Assembly: GCF_021130785.1 (NCBI RefSeq)
Contig: NC_060211.1
Coordinates: 127,483,001-127,547,000, forward strand
Reading direction: 5' to 3'
Length of the DNA: 64,000 nt
From: Homalodisca vitripennis
Taxonomy: Eukaryota; Arthropoda; Insecta; Hemiptera; Cicadellidae
Shown here: piece by piece, positions 1-9,560 of the stretch
Position numbering within the stretch: the stretch's first letter is position 1
Layout of the letters: each line of letters begins with the position of its first letter
The notes under the pieces: generated by a model
Seen by the model: only the letters and a program-made list of their open reading frames with translations
The model's database searches: none
Told to the model about the DNA's origin: nothing
Position numbers and translations under genes: made by a program

Positions 1-336
1 TCCGAGTTCCTCAACCGGGGGAGGATGTAGCGGCATGCGTTGTTCGTGTGAGCGAACACAATGCTGACAATGGTGGAGGCACAATAACTGCGGAGTGACG
101 TGACAGAACGTCAACACTCTCTCAGCCACGGCAGAAACATTGCTAACACTGGGCTAATACATGAGCTGGGTGGGGGATCAGCTGCAGGTGCTGAGTCACG
201 TGATAGTTCCCAACAGCTCGCGCTGACACAGCTGATCTCATCAATAACAGCTGGTCAACTCTCGTCTCCGCCGTCACAGAGCAAGTTTCACTGCTTCCAC
301 CGTAAACTGCTCTTCTTAGACTTTCAGTTTTATTGA
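1..336. promoter_or_regulatory. GC-richer segment with E-box cluster
   Basis: This stretch is clearly richer in G+C than the DNA that follows. Four E-box-like hexamers fall within 75 bases: CAGCTG at 179-184, 229-234 and 248-253, and CACGTG at 197-202. A short hairpin, TGTTCG/CGAACA, lies at 41-58. A 78-codon open frame at 100-336 shows no recognisable domain and is probably not coding. A regulatory role (enhancer or upstream promoter) is inference from composition and motif density only. Confidence 0.25.
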
Positions 337-1489
337 CGCTGGATTATTTGGCCACTCTTGGTTCTTGGCACGAGTACATTATTTGCTCTTTGATGTTTTC
401 ATTCCTTCTGCGAAGTACAATTTGAGCTTACGTGAAAGTTGAGTTTACGGATATCCTTTGGGAGAGTAGGTTAAACTTTAAAATCCGCGCTAACATTTTA
501 AATTGCTTATAATGTGTTTTGTTCAGCAATTTAAATTGTACAATTAGTAATGAACTAAGCAAACTTAGTAATTAATCTAACTATTAAACAAGTGTATTTT
601 ATCGGCTCCAGCGTTGAGTGAACCTAAAACTAAATTGAATAAAAATTTCCCCTCGTGACATTGGAATAGTTTTTAAGAAGAAACTGAACAAATTAAGTAA
701 CCACAATGAGATAAAATGTATTGGTGTACAAATAAATTGCCAACTGGATAGGAATCGTGGCCGATAGGAGGGTTTACCTCTGGCTAGTTTATACCCTCTA
801 CATGGTGGTTTGAATGGGTGGGAATCCCTTAATGATAAATGCTTTAACAAGCCTAAACAAGAGAGAGATGCTTTCCGTAACAACTTTGACAGTTACAGAG
901 ACTGGAAGCAGAGGAATCTCCGCCGTCTTTTAAGGTGCCATGGCTTAGATAGAATTCATCATCCCCTCATGTTGGTGGTACCATGATATATCGGCTGAAG
1001 CCAGTCATAATCTCCACCAGTAGAAATCCAAATAGTTTTTCACTCTAGAAGCCGCGTTGAGGACAGTTTAAATGTAAGTGCAGTAGAAGTTTATTCAGCG
1101 TCTTTTCCTATACAATAAAGGTACAAAAACAGTCTAATACTTAATGCGCTGTGGTAAATCTATATCTGTTACGATCATTTCGTAAGCGCCAGTACTGATG
1201 TAATGGATATTTAAATTGGTAGAACCTTCAAAGAGCCAACATAACACTATACTCGTACGTGAATGAGTGTAGAGTAATATGTTATTGGAAAGGCATGCCT
1301 GCATTGTCTGCAATATTATACACCTCACTCATTACAAACGACTACTTTATAATGTAACGCACAAAAGACTCGAGTTTCCGATTCAAAATACAGTACTTAC
1401 TATACCATTACATAATGACTGCACGGTGCTGCTGATTACATTGACAACCGATTCACTTCAAACGGAACATTAATGCGATATGTACCGCG
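337..1489. other. AT-rich upstream DNA, nothing recognised
   Basis: Unique-looking AT-rich DNA. Open frames on both strands are short and show no domain. I see no repeat, RNA gene or splice-flanked exon. Confidence 0.5.
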
Positions 1490-1642
1490 ACCGTACTGTC
1501 AGTGTGGTGCCATGACAAGCGGACCGTGGCCACTGCGAGGACAGTGTGTAGAGGTCGCCGCCACAGTGTGTGCAGTTCGGGGACCAGCGAGTGTGTAGTG
1601 TGTGTGCTGGTGTCGAGTGTAGAGATGCGATGACGTCTTATC
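1490..1642 (+). promoter_or_regulatory. Candidate promoter and 5' UTR
   Basis: This block directly upstream of the 1643 start codon is much richer in G+C and in CpG/GT than its flanks. It holds an arthropod initiator-type TCAGT at 1499-1503. No TATA box lies at the expected distance, which would fit a TATA-less promoter. An in-frame stop (TGA, 1631-1633) lies just upstream of the ATG, so this segment is untranslated in that frame. The start-site call is inference. Confidence 0.35.
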
Positions 1643-2328
1643 ATGTGGGAGTGCTTGACCAAGGGACTGTGCCAGAGGAAGTGTGACAAGACCCACGTTT
1701 GGAATATTGAGAACCAGAAGCATCTCGAGATCCACAAGCAGAAATTGCCGAAGCACCCTCCAAAACTGGACGTAGTCGAGCTGGACTGGAACAGGGGTAG
1801 GAGAATCGACTCCTACTACGTAGTCGAGGGCACCACCCAGACCATCATCAGACAAGAGATCTACAAGAAGATCTGTCTGCAACAAAAGACGTCTTTTCAC
1901 ACCAAAGACCTATTCAGCGTGTCCATGAGGAATGTGAACGAAAGGATCATCAACGAGAGGAAATTCATAATTCCCGTAATACCCAACTTCTCGTTTAGAG
2001 AGATGTCGAACAGTCCGGACCCTTTGGAAGGGGAGTTTCTGGGTTCATCTAATGTCGTGGAAGTACAAGTGGAATCTTCACAGTGCGTTACTGAGGGCGC
2101 GGAAGCTTCTTGTGATGCACAGGAGGATCAGCTCTCGTATAGAGGCAGTGAGAAGTCAGATTCCGGTGACAGGCAAGTGTCCGAGATTGGCGAAGACCCG
2201 GATACCATGATGACTGATGTCGAGGAGGCGGATTCTATAGAGAACTACGCGACTCCAGCGAGTAGCAACCCTCAGACGGGCAGTGAACATTCAGTGGAAC
2301 TCTGTCAGCTCAAAGTGGAGGTTCCAAG
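1643..2328 (+). CDS. Probable first coding exon, product unknown
   Basis: This is the longest open frame of the window and its base composition is unlike the surrounding AT-rich DNA. ATG 1643 is the first in-frame start after the TGA at 1631-1633. The frame stays open for 228 codons plus two bases to a strong donor, CCAAG|GTATGA at 2328/2329; beyond it the frame stops at 2348-2350, so the exon end at 2328 is preferred. The first 75 residues are rich in Lys, Cys and aromatic residues (MWECLTKGLCQRKCDK start). Residues about 130-228 are acidic and Ser/Glu/Asp-rich, probably disordered. No signal peptide, membrane segment or known domain is visible. The exon ends in phase 2, the same phase in which the ankyrin exon at 42378 begins, so it may be the 5' coding exon of that gene or an alternative isoform. 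I do not recognise the product. Confidence 0.6.
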
Positions 2329-2639
2329 GTATGACCATAAGAGTATATGAATTCTTAAGAATACTCTACCTCTGTGAAAGTGTAATGCCATGGCATAGTC
2401 TAACTCTTCTAGTTTGGCTCTCGTAGGGATTACAGTAAACCAGACAAGGTCTTTGCCTTACATTTAAGTTTGAATATTCTACTTATATCCTTCCAAAATT
2501 TTAAAACTTCGAAGTCACACTCATAAGTATTATCAGTGAATGCAGTGTAACTACTTTTTTCACAAATGTTATATAAGTCCATCCGGTACATATTTGTATA
2601 CAAACTTATTTACATTCATTAAACTATTTAAAGTTGATA

Positions 2640-2860
2640 ACCAATGTCGTTGACATATCACGAAGAGCAGGGTCTAAGAGTAGATGTTCTTGGTACTCTA
2701 TATCTTTTATTATTGCACAACCAATATCTAGAAGGGACATATAAATTCTTTCCTATGATATTTATTGTACTATTCCGCCAATTGAAATAAATAACAACAA
2801 AAATAAGTTCACGACACTTTTCAAGCGACGAATCGGGGTGAGGTGTCCGAGTTAAAGAGT
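2640..2860 (+). repeat. Dispersed repeat, copy 1 of a diverged pair
   Basis: The segment with 'agtagatgttcttgg', a variable AT stretch and then 'atatttattgtactattccg' matches 3870-3990, where the same blocks appear as 'agtagatgatcctgg' and 'atctttattgtagtattcc'. This is an old duplication or two insertions of one element in the same orientation. No coding capacity is seen. Confidence 0.45.
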
Positions 2861-3423
2861 TCAAACTCCCTTCTTATATTTCCTTATTTATGAAATGAAA
2901 ATATCTATTTATTTATGTTCATGAAATTATAGGAGATGTTACATTTTAATGATAACAAATACACATCCCAACGCTTTTCAGCCTTTTAAATTGTTGTGAT
3001 TATACAGAAAATAATATACCACTCACTTTTATACTTGGCCATTAAAAATATTCTGAAAGTAAGCCTAATAACTTACAATCAAAATTTAAAAGCGTTTGAT
3101 ATTGAGATATGTATTATATCTTCAACATGAGGAAGATCTTTTTACTACAGCTGGTTTTTTACTAGCCATTTGTAGTGGCGGTATTGTATTATCTGGATTT
3201 GTTCTCCATAAGAACCTCACACGGGACGTTTACGCCCTTATTTGTAGCCATAGAATTGTGGGAAATGTCTAATTTAAAGTATTTAATTAATACACATCCA
3301 TACGCCTCTATAGATTTTTCAATATTTTATTGGTTATTCAAAACATTTTTGCAATTCAACATTTGAATACCCAAATAGTATAACTAGAAAAACTAAAGAA
3401 GAAATTATATTCTTATTAGTAAG

Positions 3424-3512
3424 TTCTCCCAAATGATGCATCTTTCATAACGTAATAATAAAAAATAAGGACATAAAAAGGTATGAGGTTTAACATTGTT
3501 CTTATATAGACA
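3424..3512 (+). repeat. 'gagacacctcccat' dispersed repeat, diverged copy
   Basis: This segment reads 'aaatgatgcatctttcataa', then 'aataaggacataaaaaggta' and 'gaggtttaacattgttctta'. The order and spacing match the copies at 4085, 4758 and 26190. It is the most diverged of the four in its first third. Confidence 0.4.
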
Positions 3513-3869
3513 AGTTCAAGAACGAGATTTCGGTTTCTGGCCTCCGTCCTTCATACAACTTTGAACTTTAACAATTTTATTTTTACTCTTTATTCTGGTA
3601 CATGAATTTTTTCGGCGGAACTACTTTCTCACGGCAAGTGGTGGCCAATGTACTATCACTCAAGAGCTGACATTTTGCAAGTAAAATAACCAGTTACTAT
3701 TTCATAAAACATTACCACACTGACTTTCCATGCGTTAAAGTCTCTCAATGAGACCTCTGTGTATTCTCTTGTCTGTCTATACACACTGATGTTGATTCAC
3801 GGTTCTTTAAAACTCATAAACCAAAGTCATTCATGTATCAGTCAGATAAGAAAGACTAGGAAGAGAATA

Positions 3870-4000
3870 GGACTAACAGTAGATGATCCTGGAATTCTTT
3901 TATTTTAAAATTAATAACTAGATTGGTCTTATCAATTATTTTCTGCGATCTTTATTGTAGTATTCCACTAATAGCGGATGTAGTAAGTAATAGCGGGTTG
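3870..4000 (+). repeat. Dispersed repeat, copy 2 of a diverged pair
   Basis: Second copy of the repeat at 2640-2860, in the same orientation, with conserved blocks in the same order. It is followed within 90 bases by a copy of the 'aaaatgagacacctccc' repeat, so the two motifs may belong to one longer element. Confidence 0.45.
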
Positions 4001-4084
4001 CGTAGTTCAATTCACTTTTTTAGGCAATACATTGGAAAAAACTAAAACGCATTCGCAACGATGGACATTGATTTATATATTTTT

Positions 4085-4160
4085 AAAATGAGACATCTCC
4101 CATAACTTTATGACAAATATAAGGTTGTAAAAGTGTTTTGTGATGTTGTACATTGTTTCT
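4085..4160 (+). repeat. 'gagacacctcccat' dispersed repeat copy
   Basis: It begins 'aaaatgagacatctcccata' and continues 'aaatataaggttgtaaaagt'. Same family and orientation as 3424, 4758 and 26190. Confidence 0.45.
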
Positions 4161-4286
4161 ATGTCGTTTAAATCAAGAAGGCCACCAATACAACCGGCTC
4201 ATAATTATCCACTATCTCTTTAAAGCACTGTATAGTTTGTTTCTTTATTTCAAATATTTATAAATGTACATTCAGCTATTTATAAA

Positions 4287-4487
4287 ATTATGGATCCGGC
4301 AAAGGTATTTTCCTACAATCTCCATTCTGTTCTAAGGTAGACGTGTGGTGCAGCTGAAATCTGCTGCATTTACACAAACCCCTTAGCTGAATAGGTGAAT
4401 TGAAGCCGAAACAAGCAACAACGCAAAAATCTACAAGCCTATTTTAAGACAGGATGGAGATGGTAAGAAAGTACCTTTGCCATAAAC
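4287..4487. mobile_element. Foldback/MITE-like element, about 200 bp
   Basis: The left arm (about 4287-4336) contains 'ggcaaaggtattttcctac' and 'aatctccattctg'. The right arm (about 4443-4487), read on the opposite strand, gives 'ggcaaaggtactttcttac' and 'catctccatcctg'. Arms are about 45 bases with scattered mismatches. A small internal inverted repeat (TGCAG..CTGCA) sits between them. There is no coding capacity. The structure suggests a non-autonomous inverted-repeat element; no target duplication could be fixed. Confidence 0.5.
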
Positions 4488-4757
4488 TCATTCTCCATTT
4501 TGCCAAACATCTTGTATGATGAGTTAACATCTTTCAGGTACGATGGAGTAAGGATCATTTATAAAGGTTTTACATAAAAAACTAACTATTTCCAAAGTAT
4601 CTACAATCAGGAAGGACGATAAAATAATGATTAGGTTTAACTCCACTCCTGATGGCAACATATTATTTAAATATACATTGTAACAATGTACGTATATTTG
4701 TATTGTCAGCTGATAGCATACAAAAAACTTTGGATAAGTTTTAATAACCTTTCTTTA

Positions 4758-4843
4758 AAATGAGACACCTCCCATGGCGCTACGATCAAAAATAATAGAG
4801 TAAAAGTGCATAAGATTTAACATTACTCTTATGGGGGGGGGGG
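4758..4843 (+). repeat. 'gagacacctcccat' dispersed repeat copy ending in poly-G
   Basis: It begins 'aaaatgagacacctcccatg' and runs through 'taagatttaacattactctt', then meets an 11-base G run at 4833-4843. Same family as 3424, 4085 and 26190. Confidence 0.45.
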
Positions 4844-4979
4844 ACTCAAGGTCGTTTCTCTATAGCCGGCTCTTAAGAGAGCCATATTAGACGAAGAATC
4901 TCACAAATAACAAAACAAGTCTGAGGCACGCTCCAACTAATACGTACATCCTAGTAGAGTGAGTGGCTTGTGCAGCAGA

Positions 4980-5260
4980 CAAACGACAGGATTATTCCAG
5001 GGCCAGGTGTTGGAGGCTATTGTGAGACACAATCAAACTAGCGCCATTGAGAGTGAGACGTGACAAGTGTCAATATCGCCGTAACAGCTTCTATGCTCGC
5101 GCTGTCGTTATTTACGTCACATGCTCATTGTCGTCTGCCAGCGTCTGCGCTACTCGGTGACATAACCTAACAACTATGAATCGGTTCTCGTATTCGGGCA
5201 GCCTTGAAGCCTTGCAGCCTTGCAGCCTTGCAGCTTCTTTTGACAGAAGCAAAGTGTGTA
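4980..5260. promoter_or_regulatory. GC-richer island with CRE-like site and octamer repeat
   Basis: The segment is richer in G+C and CpG than its flanks. It holds a CRE-like TTACGTCA at 5112-5119 and a short tandem array of (c/a)agccttg octamers at 5199-5234. No open frame or splice-flanked exon is recognisable. A regulatory function is only a possibility. Confidence 0.2.
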
Positions 5261-5687
5261 GTTCAAACAATCCGTCATAAATCGAACATATAGAGAAAAA
5301 GTGTTCTCATTTTCGAAATGTAACGTTCGAAAACAAAATATGCTAAACTCATTAATACTTTTAATACGTTTCTTGCTTTATCACTTCTTTAAGAAAATGT
5401 CGATTTTTGTCTAGTATACTTATGGTGCTTAACTGACCAGAATAAAGCTAGATTGGAGACCACTAAATGCAACAGTAGAAATTGCAGACCTATAAATCAA
5501 AAAGGCATTAATTTCGGTAACTTGGCCCAAGCAATATATACCTTAATGTCTTTGTATCTTGCATAACCGGTTTTCTTAGTGTAGTTTTCTCAGCACCAGA
5601 AGCATTTTAATGCTTTACAATATTCTTTAAAGTTAGTTTAGGCCTTTTCAATTAATCCATTACTATTATTTCGATACTCTGTGGCAT

Positions 5688-5741
5688 AGAGTAATGAATA
5701 AAATATATAGAATGAGAGTAATGAATAAAATATATAGAATG
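5688..5741. repeat. Perfect 27 bp tandem duplication
   Basis: Two adjacent copies (5688-5714 and 5715-5741) of a 27-base unit beginning 'agagtaatgaataaaa' are identical, indicating a recent local duplication. Confidence 0.85.
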
Positions 5742-6360
5742 GAAAGTCAGTGTTAAAAGTTGGTTCCGAAATTTCATTATTACGCACTCTCACGTTACAA
5801 CGCTACAGCACCTTCCCTAGTTCACCGGAAACAGGTGGTCCTAGTTTCCGCCATTACTTACGTGGCGCCAAACACAAGTACTTCTATATTATACTATTGT
5901 TATGTTAATACTTGTAAATTATGCTGACTGGTTTCTAGCCAATCTGTCATAACAGTAAATTATTTTCGATTTCAAATTAATTCACTGCCATACAATAAAA
6001 GTAGTGCCAATACGGTAAGAGAACTTCGGAAAGTAATTTGTTTATGTCAAAATACCAATTCTTTATTCAGTGTTGAGGACAAATTAATTCTGAACGAATT
6101 TAGGAACAATGAATGTGATCCATACTGATCACGATGCAATCAAAATACTTTGTGTCTATCCAATTTAAATTTATTTAACGAGGTAAGAGTGAATACTATC
6201 GCGTCTTTAAAAAATATATTATTGAAGGTTTGTATTAATTGTTCATCAAATATTCTCTCAAAGTCGATTGAAGTGTTTTGGAACTTCATAAACGTACACT
6301 TGGTTACTTACTTTTATAAATTACAAACAAATATCTGTTCTCTTTTCGATGTTCGTCGGG

Positions 6361-7143
6361 TGAAACCATGTTTCTGTACGGTAACAGGACGATGTCCGCT
6401 AGTGTTTACCTTGCTGCCAAGTCCGTGCACGGGCAGTGAAACCATGTTTCTGTACGGCAACAGGACGATGTCTGCTAGTGTTTACCTTGCTGCCAATGCC
6501 GTGCACGGGCAGTGAAACCATGTTTCTGTACGGTAACAGGACGATGTCTGCTAGTGTTTACCTTGCTGCCAATGCCGTGCACGGGCAGTGAAACCATGTT
6601 TCTGTACGGTAACAGGACGATGTCTGCTAGTATTTACCTTGCTGCCAAGTGAGGTGCACGGGCAGTGAAACCATGTTTCTGTACGGCAACAGGACGATAT
6701 CCGCTAGTGTTTACCTTGCTGCCAAGTCCGTGCACGGGCAGTGAAACCATGTTTCTGTACGACAACAGGACGATGTCTGCTAATGTTTACCTTGCTGCCA
6801 ATGCCGTGCACGGGCAGTGAGACTATGTTTCTGTACGGTAACAGGACGATGTTTGGCTAGTATTTACCTTGCTGCCAAGTGCCGTGCACGGGCAGTGAAA
6901 CCATGTTTCTGTACGGTAACAGGGACGATATCCGCTAGTGTTTAGTGTTTACCTTGCTGCCAAGTCCGTGCACGGGCAGTGAAACCATGTTTCTTTACGG
7001 CAACAGGACGATGTCCGCTAGTTGTTTACCTTGCTGCCAATGTCCGTGCACGGGCAGTGAGTGAAATGTTCTGTATGTTTCTGTACGGCAACAGGACGAT
7101 GTCTGCTAGTGTTTACCTTGCTGCCAATGCCGTGCACGGGCAA
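6361..7143. repeat. Ten-copy 76 bp minisatellite
   Basis: Units start with 'tgaaaccatgtttctgtacg' at 6361, 6437, 6513, 6589, 6666, 6742, 6818, 6896, 6980 and (disturbed) 7058. Most are exactly 76 bases; the others are 77, 78 or 84 because of small indels, including an 8-base duplication near 6944-6951. Each unit ends with the perfect palindrome CCGTGCACGG or a close variant (aagtccgtgcacggg, atgccgtgcacggg). Because 76 is not a multiple of three, the open frames crossing the array are by-products rather than a repeat protein. Identity between units is high, so the array is young or homogenised. Confidence 0.92.
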
Positions 7144-7845
7144 GTGAACTTGCGCCGGGCAACGTAACATCAGCCGACGTATTTCCTCTACAGCGGGATC
7201 GCGAAACAAAGCGTGAAGGATGTGGCCGGAAGTTTGAAACTGGCCGGAAACAGAATTAGTCATGTCATGAGGCTGTACGCTATGTGTATGCCGCTGCCGC
7301 ACTGCCTGTGTTAAGCGTCGTTGGCCGCTCCGCCACCTGCCTAATCTGCATGTTTATTCAAAAATACGCCTATCATAGCGTTGCTTTCACCAACATCTAT
7401 CAAGGAAGTTATTCGTTATGAAGAAGGCATTACGCAAGTCAAATGTTTTACCGTCAGTTCTTGTCACAAGCAGCGGTCTGTGCACGCACAGTCCCTTGAC
7501 TCAGTAATATAGGATGTGAAGGAGTTCAGTGGATCCATTGCAGAATGGCGTGGCGGCAGTGAACATTCTATAGCTTTACATTAATCATTTCTCGTGATGT
7601 CAGTAGCCAATTGCCACTAGAAAACATTGTATTTTCACCACCAGCACATATTACTCGCTCAGGGCAAAGAACAGGCATTGGAGAGATCTCTGGAGGACGT
7701 CGACACGTCATCAATCATCTGAGAGCCGTTGTTGACTTGGTATCGGCAACAATACAGAGAGCGCAGTAATTACAGGAAAATTAATTACTTGTTAGAGTAA
7801 TTGAAAATTTCGCGTGATAAAACTTAAATCCTAATTACTTTCAAA
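7144..7845. other. Flank of minisatellite, nothing firmly recognised
   Basis: 7144-7320 is GC-richer than average and open on the minus strand, with a plausible-looking protein segment containing GHILHALFRDPAVEEIRRLM. I cannot assign it to a family and no splice sites frame it. The remainder is ordinary AT-rich DNA. Confidence 0.3.
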
Positions 7846-8212
7846 ATGTGCACAAATTCATGTCTATCTATTTGTCTGTTGGCCCGCACGATATCTCGAG
7901 AACCAACTAACCTAGACCTGAAATTCTGTGTGGCGCTTCATCTCTGTGTAAGCAACATCGAATTCGATGAAGCTCAGTCACTTCATGGGATGTTGCTGAA
8001 CGTTAGCGACATTTTCACATTGGGTAACGGTTATGGTAAAGAGAACAAAGCAAAGCAGAATTTATAAATGTGTAAACAGCTGTGTACAATCATATGTAAT
8101 CATCATAGTAACACATAGTCTAATGAAATGAGCTTCAAATTTTGTGTGCAAGCTCAACGAAGCCTGTTACGCGATACGCGGTGTGAAGTACTTCTGCATT
8201 ATTATAACTTTT
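7846..8212 (+). repeat. Dispersed 'gcacgatatctcgag' repeat, copy A
   Basis: It contains 'tctatttgtctgttggcccg', then 'cacgatatctcgagaacc', 'taagcaacatcgaattcgat' and 'gctgaacgttagcgac'. It closes with 'gcctgttacgcgatacgcgg' and 'gtgaagtacttctgcatta'. The same blocks in the same order recur at 24750-25320 and 27290-28000. The 73-codon open frame here is a by-product. The family is a short non-autonomous element or a fragment of one; its class cannot be decided from these copies. Confidence 0.6.
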
Positions 8213-9236
8213 TCGTAAAACAATTTGAATGTGTGTACAGTACTCTCCAAACATTAAATACTCGTATGAAAGTACAATGTCAAATCAAAATAAGTTTATT
8301 TCCACAAAAATATAATTATTTAGCAAGAAAATTGAGGTTCATCATAATATGAATCTATAAATTAACTAAGGCACTAATAGCTGAAACTAATGACAATCCG
8401 AGAAGGAAGTGTGACATATGTTGATTTGATCTACAGTTAGCCATTTAAAGTGGTGTTTTAGTTTGAAGACACACACTCATAATTAGTCGAGCGTTAGCAT
8501 AGCCTATAACACAGGGTTATATCTTTATAATGAATTGAGCTGTAAACTTAATATTTCGTTATTCCTCGCGAACTAATAAAAATGATCTTTTGCCTATTAA
8601 GTTAAGTCTCACTCTTTAAAAAGTTATAATGGTTTAGAGTTTGAAACATTTACGTTATCGATCCTGTTCTCCTTGTAGACCATTCTCGTATTTGGATTTA
8701 AAGAGTCACTAACTACCTTAAAAACATTTTTTAAGTCCAGTATTCATTTACTAGGTTTAACCTACACAACTTGAGACAAGATAAGAATATTAAACTATTT
8801 AGAACATGGCTTACATTGTAAATGTTTCAAACTTTAAATCAGCATAGTTTTTGAAATAGTGAATCTTTTGATGTCGGATTTGCGGCATTGTACTCTACTA
8901 ATATAGACCTTTCGTTAGATTTACTACTCGACCTAAACTCTCATTTAAGATTTCCTTCTGACTCCTTGCGGGCCATTCCTCGTGACATGACAATAAATGA
9001 TAGTTACTCCAAAAAGTAGATTTATAAGAGTTGTAATGATGTATAAAGTTTATTACTTTTTCTGTAATCGTTAGGAAATTATTAAGCCCGTGCGGAGCAT
9101 TTTTACTCTCCGTATACATACGTATATGGCTTTTGTCTGTATTCCACAAAAAAGTTTGAGAATGAGTAAAATTAAGCTATAGACTCAACAATGCATGCAT
9201 TTCTAAATAGGCAAAATACATTTTTATAATGGTGTA
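8213..9236. other. AT-rich intronic DNA, nothing recognised
   Basis: There are no repeats above background and no coding signal. Short open frames on both strands are not supported. Confidence 0.5.
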
Positions 9237-9239
9237 TAT

Positions 9240-9334
9240 TCTTTTATGAGATTTGGCCTGAACGATAGCGTTCGGCGGAGCCCAACTATTCCCAAGATAT
9301 ATCGAGAAATATTCCATCTACAAATTTTAAATAT

Positions 9335-9391
<57 letters not shown>

Positions 9392-9560
9392 ACTAAGAGG
9401 TCTCACAAAATTCCTCTTGTTGCTGTCCGACTATCTGCTTGTGTATTTATTTTTTGTTGGATATGTGAAGAATGTGCAATTTGAGCTATTAGCATGAAAT
9501 GTTGCATATAACTTCAATTCTACATAGTTAACGTCATGTGTGATGACGAATATGTCCTTC
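9240..9560 (+). repeat. Fragment of dispersed repeat with long (AT)n
   Basis: It begins with 'tatgagatttggcctgaacg' and 'atagcgttcggcgg', a diverged version of the block found at 24860 and 25145. A 52-base (AT)n run follows at 9337-9388. Then come 'catgaaatgttgcatataac' and 'ttcaattctacatag', seen also near 24800. The poly-Tyr/Ile open frames on both strands are artefacts of the AT run. Confidence 0.5.

Noticed and set aside
100..336. 78-codon open frame near the window start
   Set aside because: No domain, no splice or start context stands out; composition alone explains it.
1453..1900. Minus-strand open frames of 94 and 133 codons overlapping the first exon
   Set aside because: They are antisense shadows of the GC-richer exon and 5' UTR and have no recognisable domain.
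6361..7143. CRISPR-like array
   Set aside because: Units are contiguous without unique spacers, and the genome is eukaryotic.
6150..7302. Open frames across the 76 bp array that look like a repeat protein ('FLYGNRTMSASVYLAANAVHG')
   Set aside because: The 76-base period is not a multiple of three, so successive units are read in different frames. The array is a minisatellite and the frames are by-products.
9224..9497. Poly-Tyr/Ile open frames on both strands
   Set aside because: They are produced by a 52-base (AT)n run.
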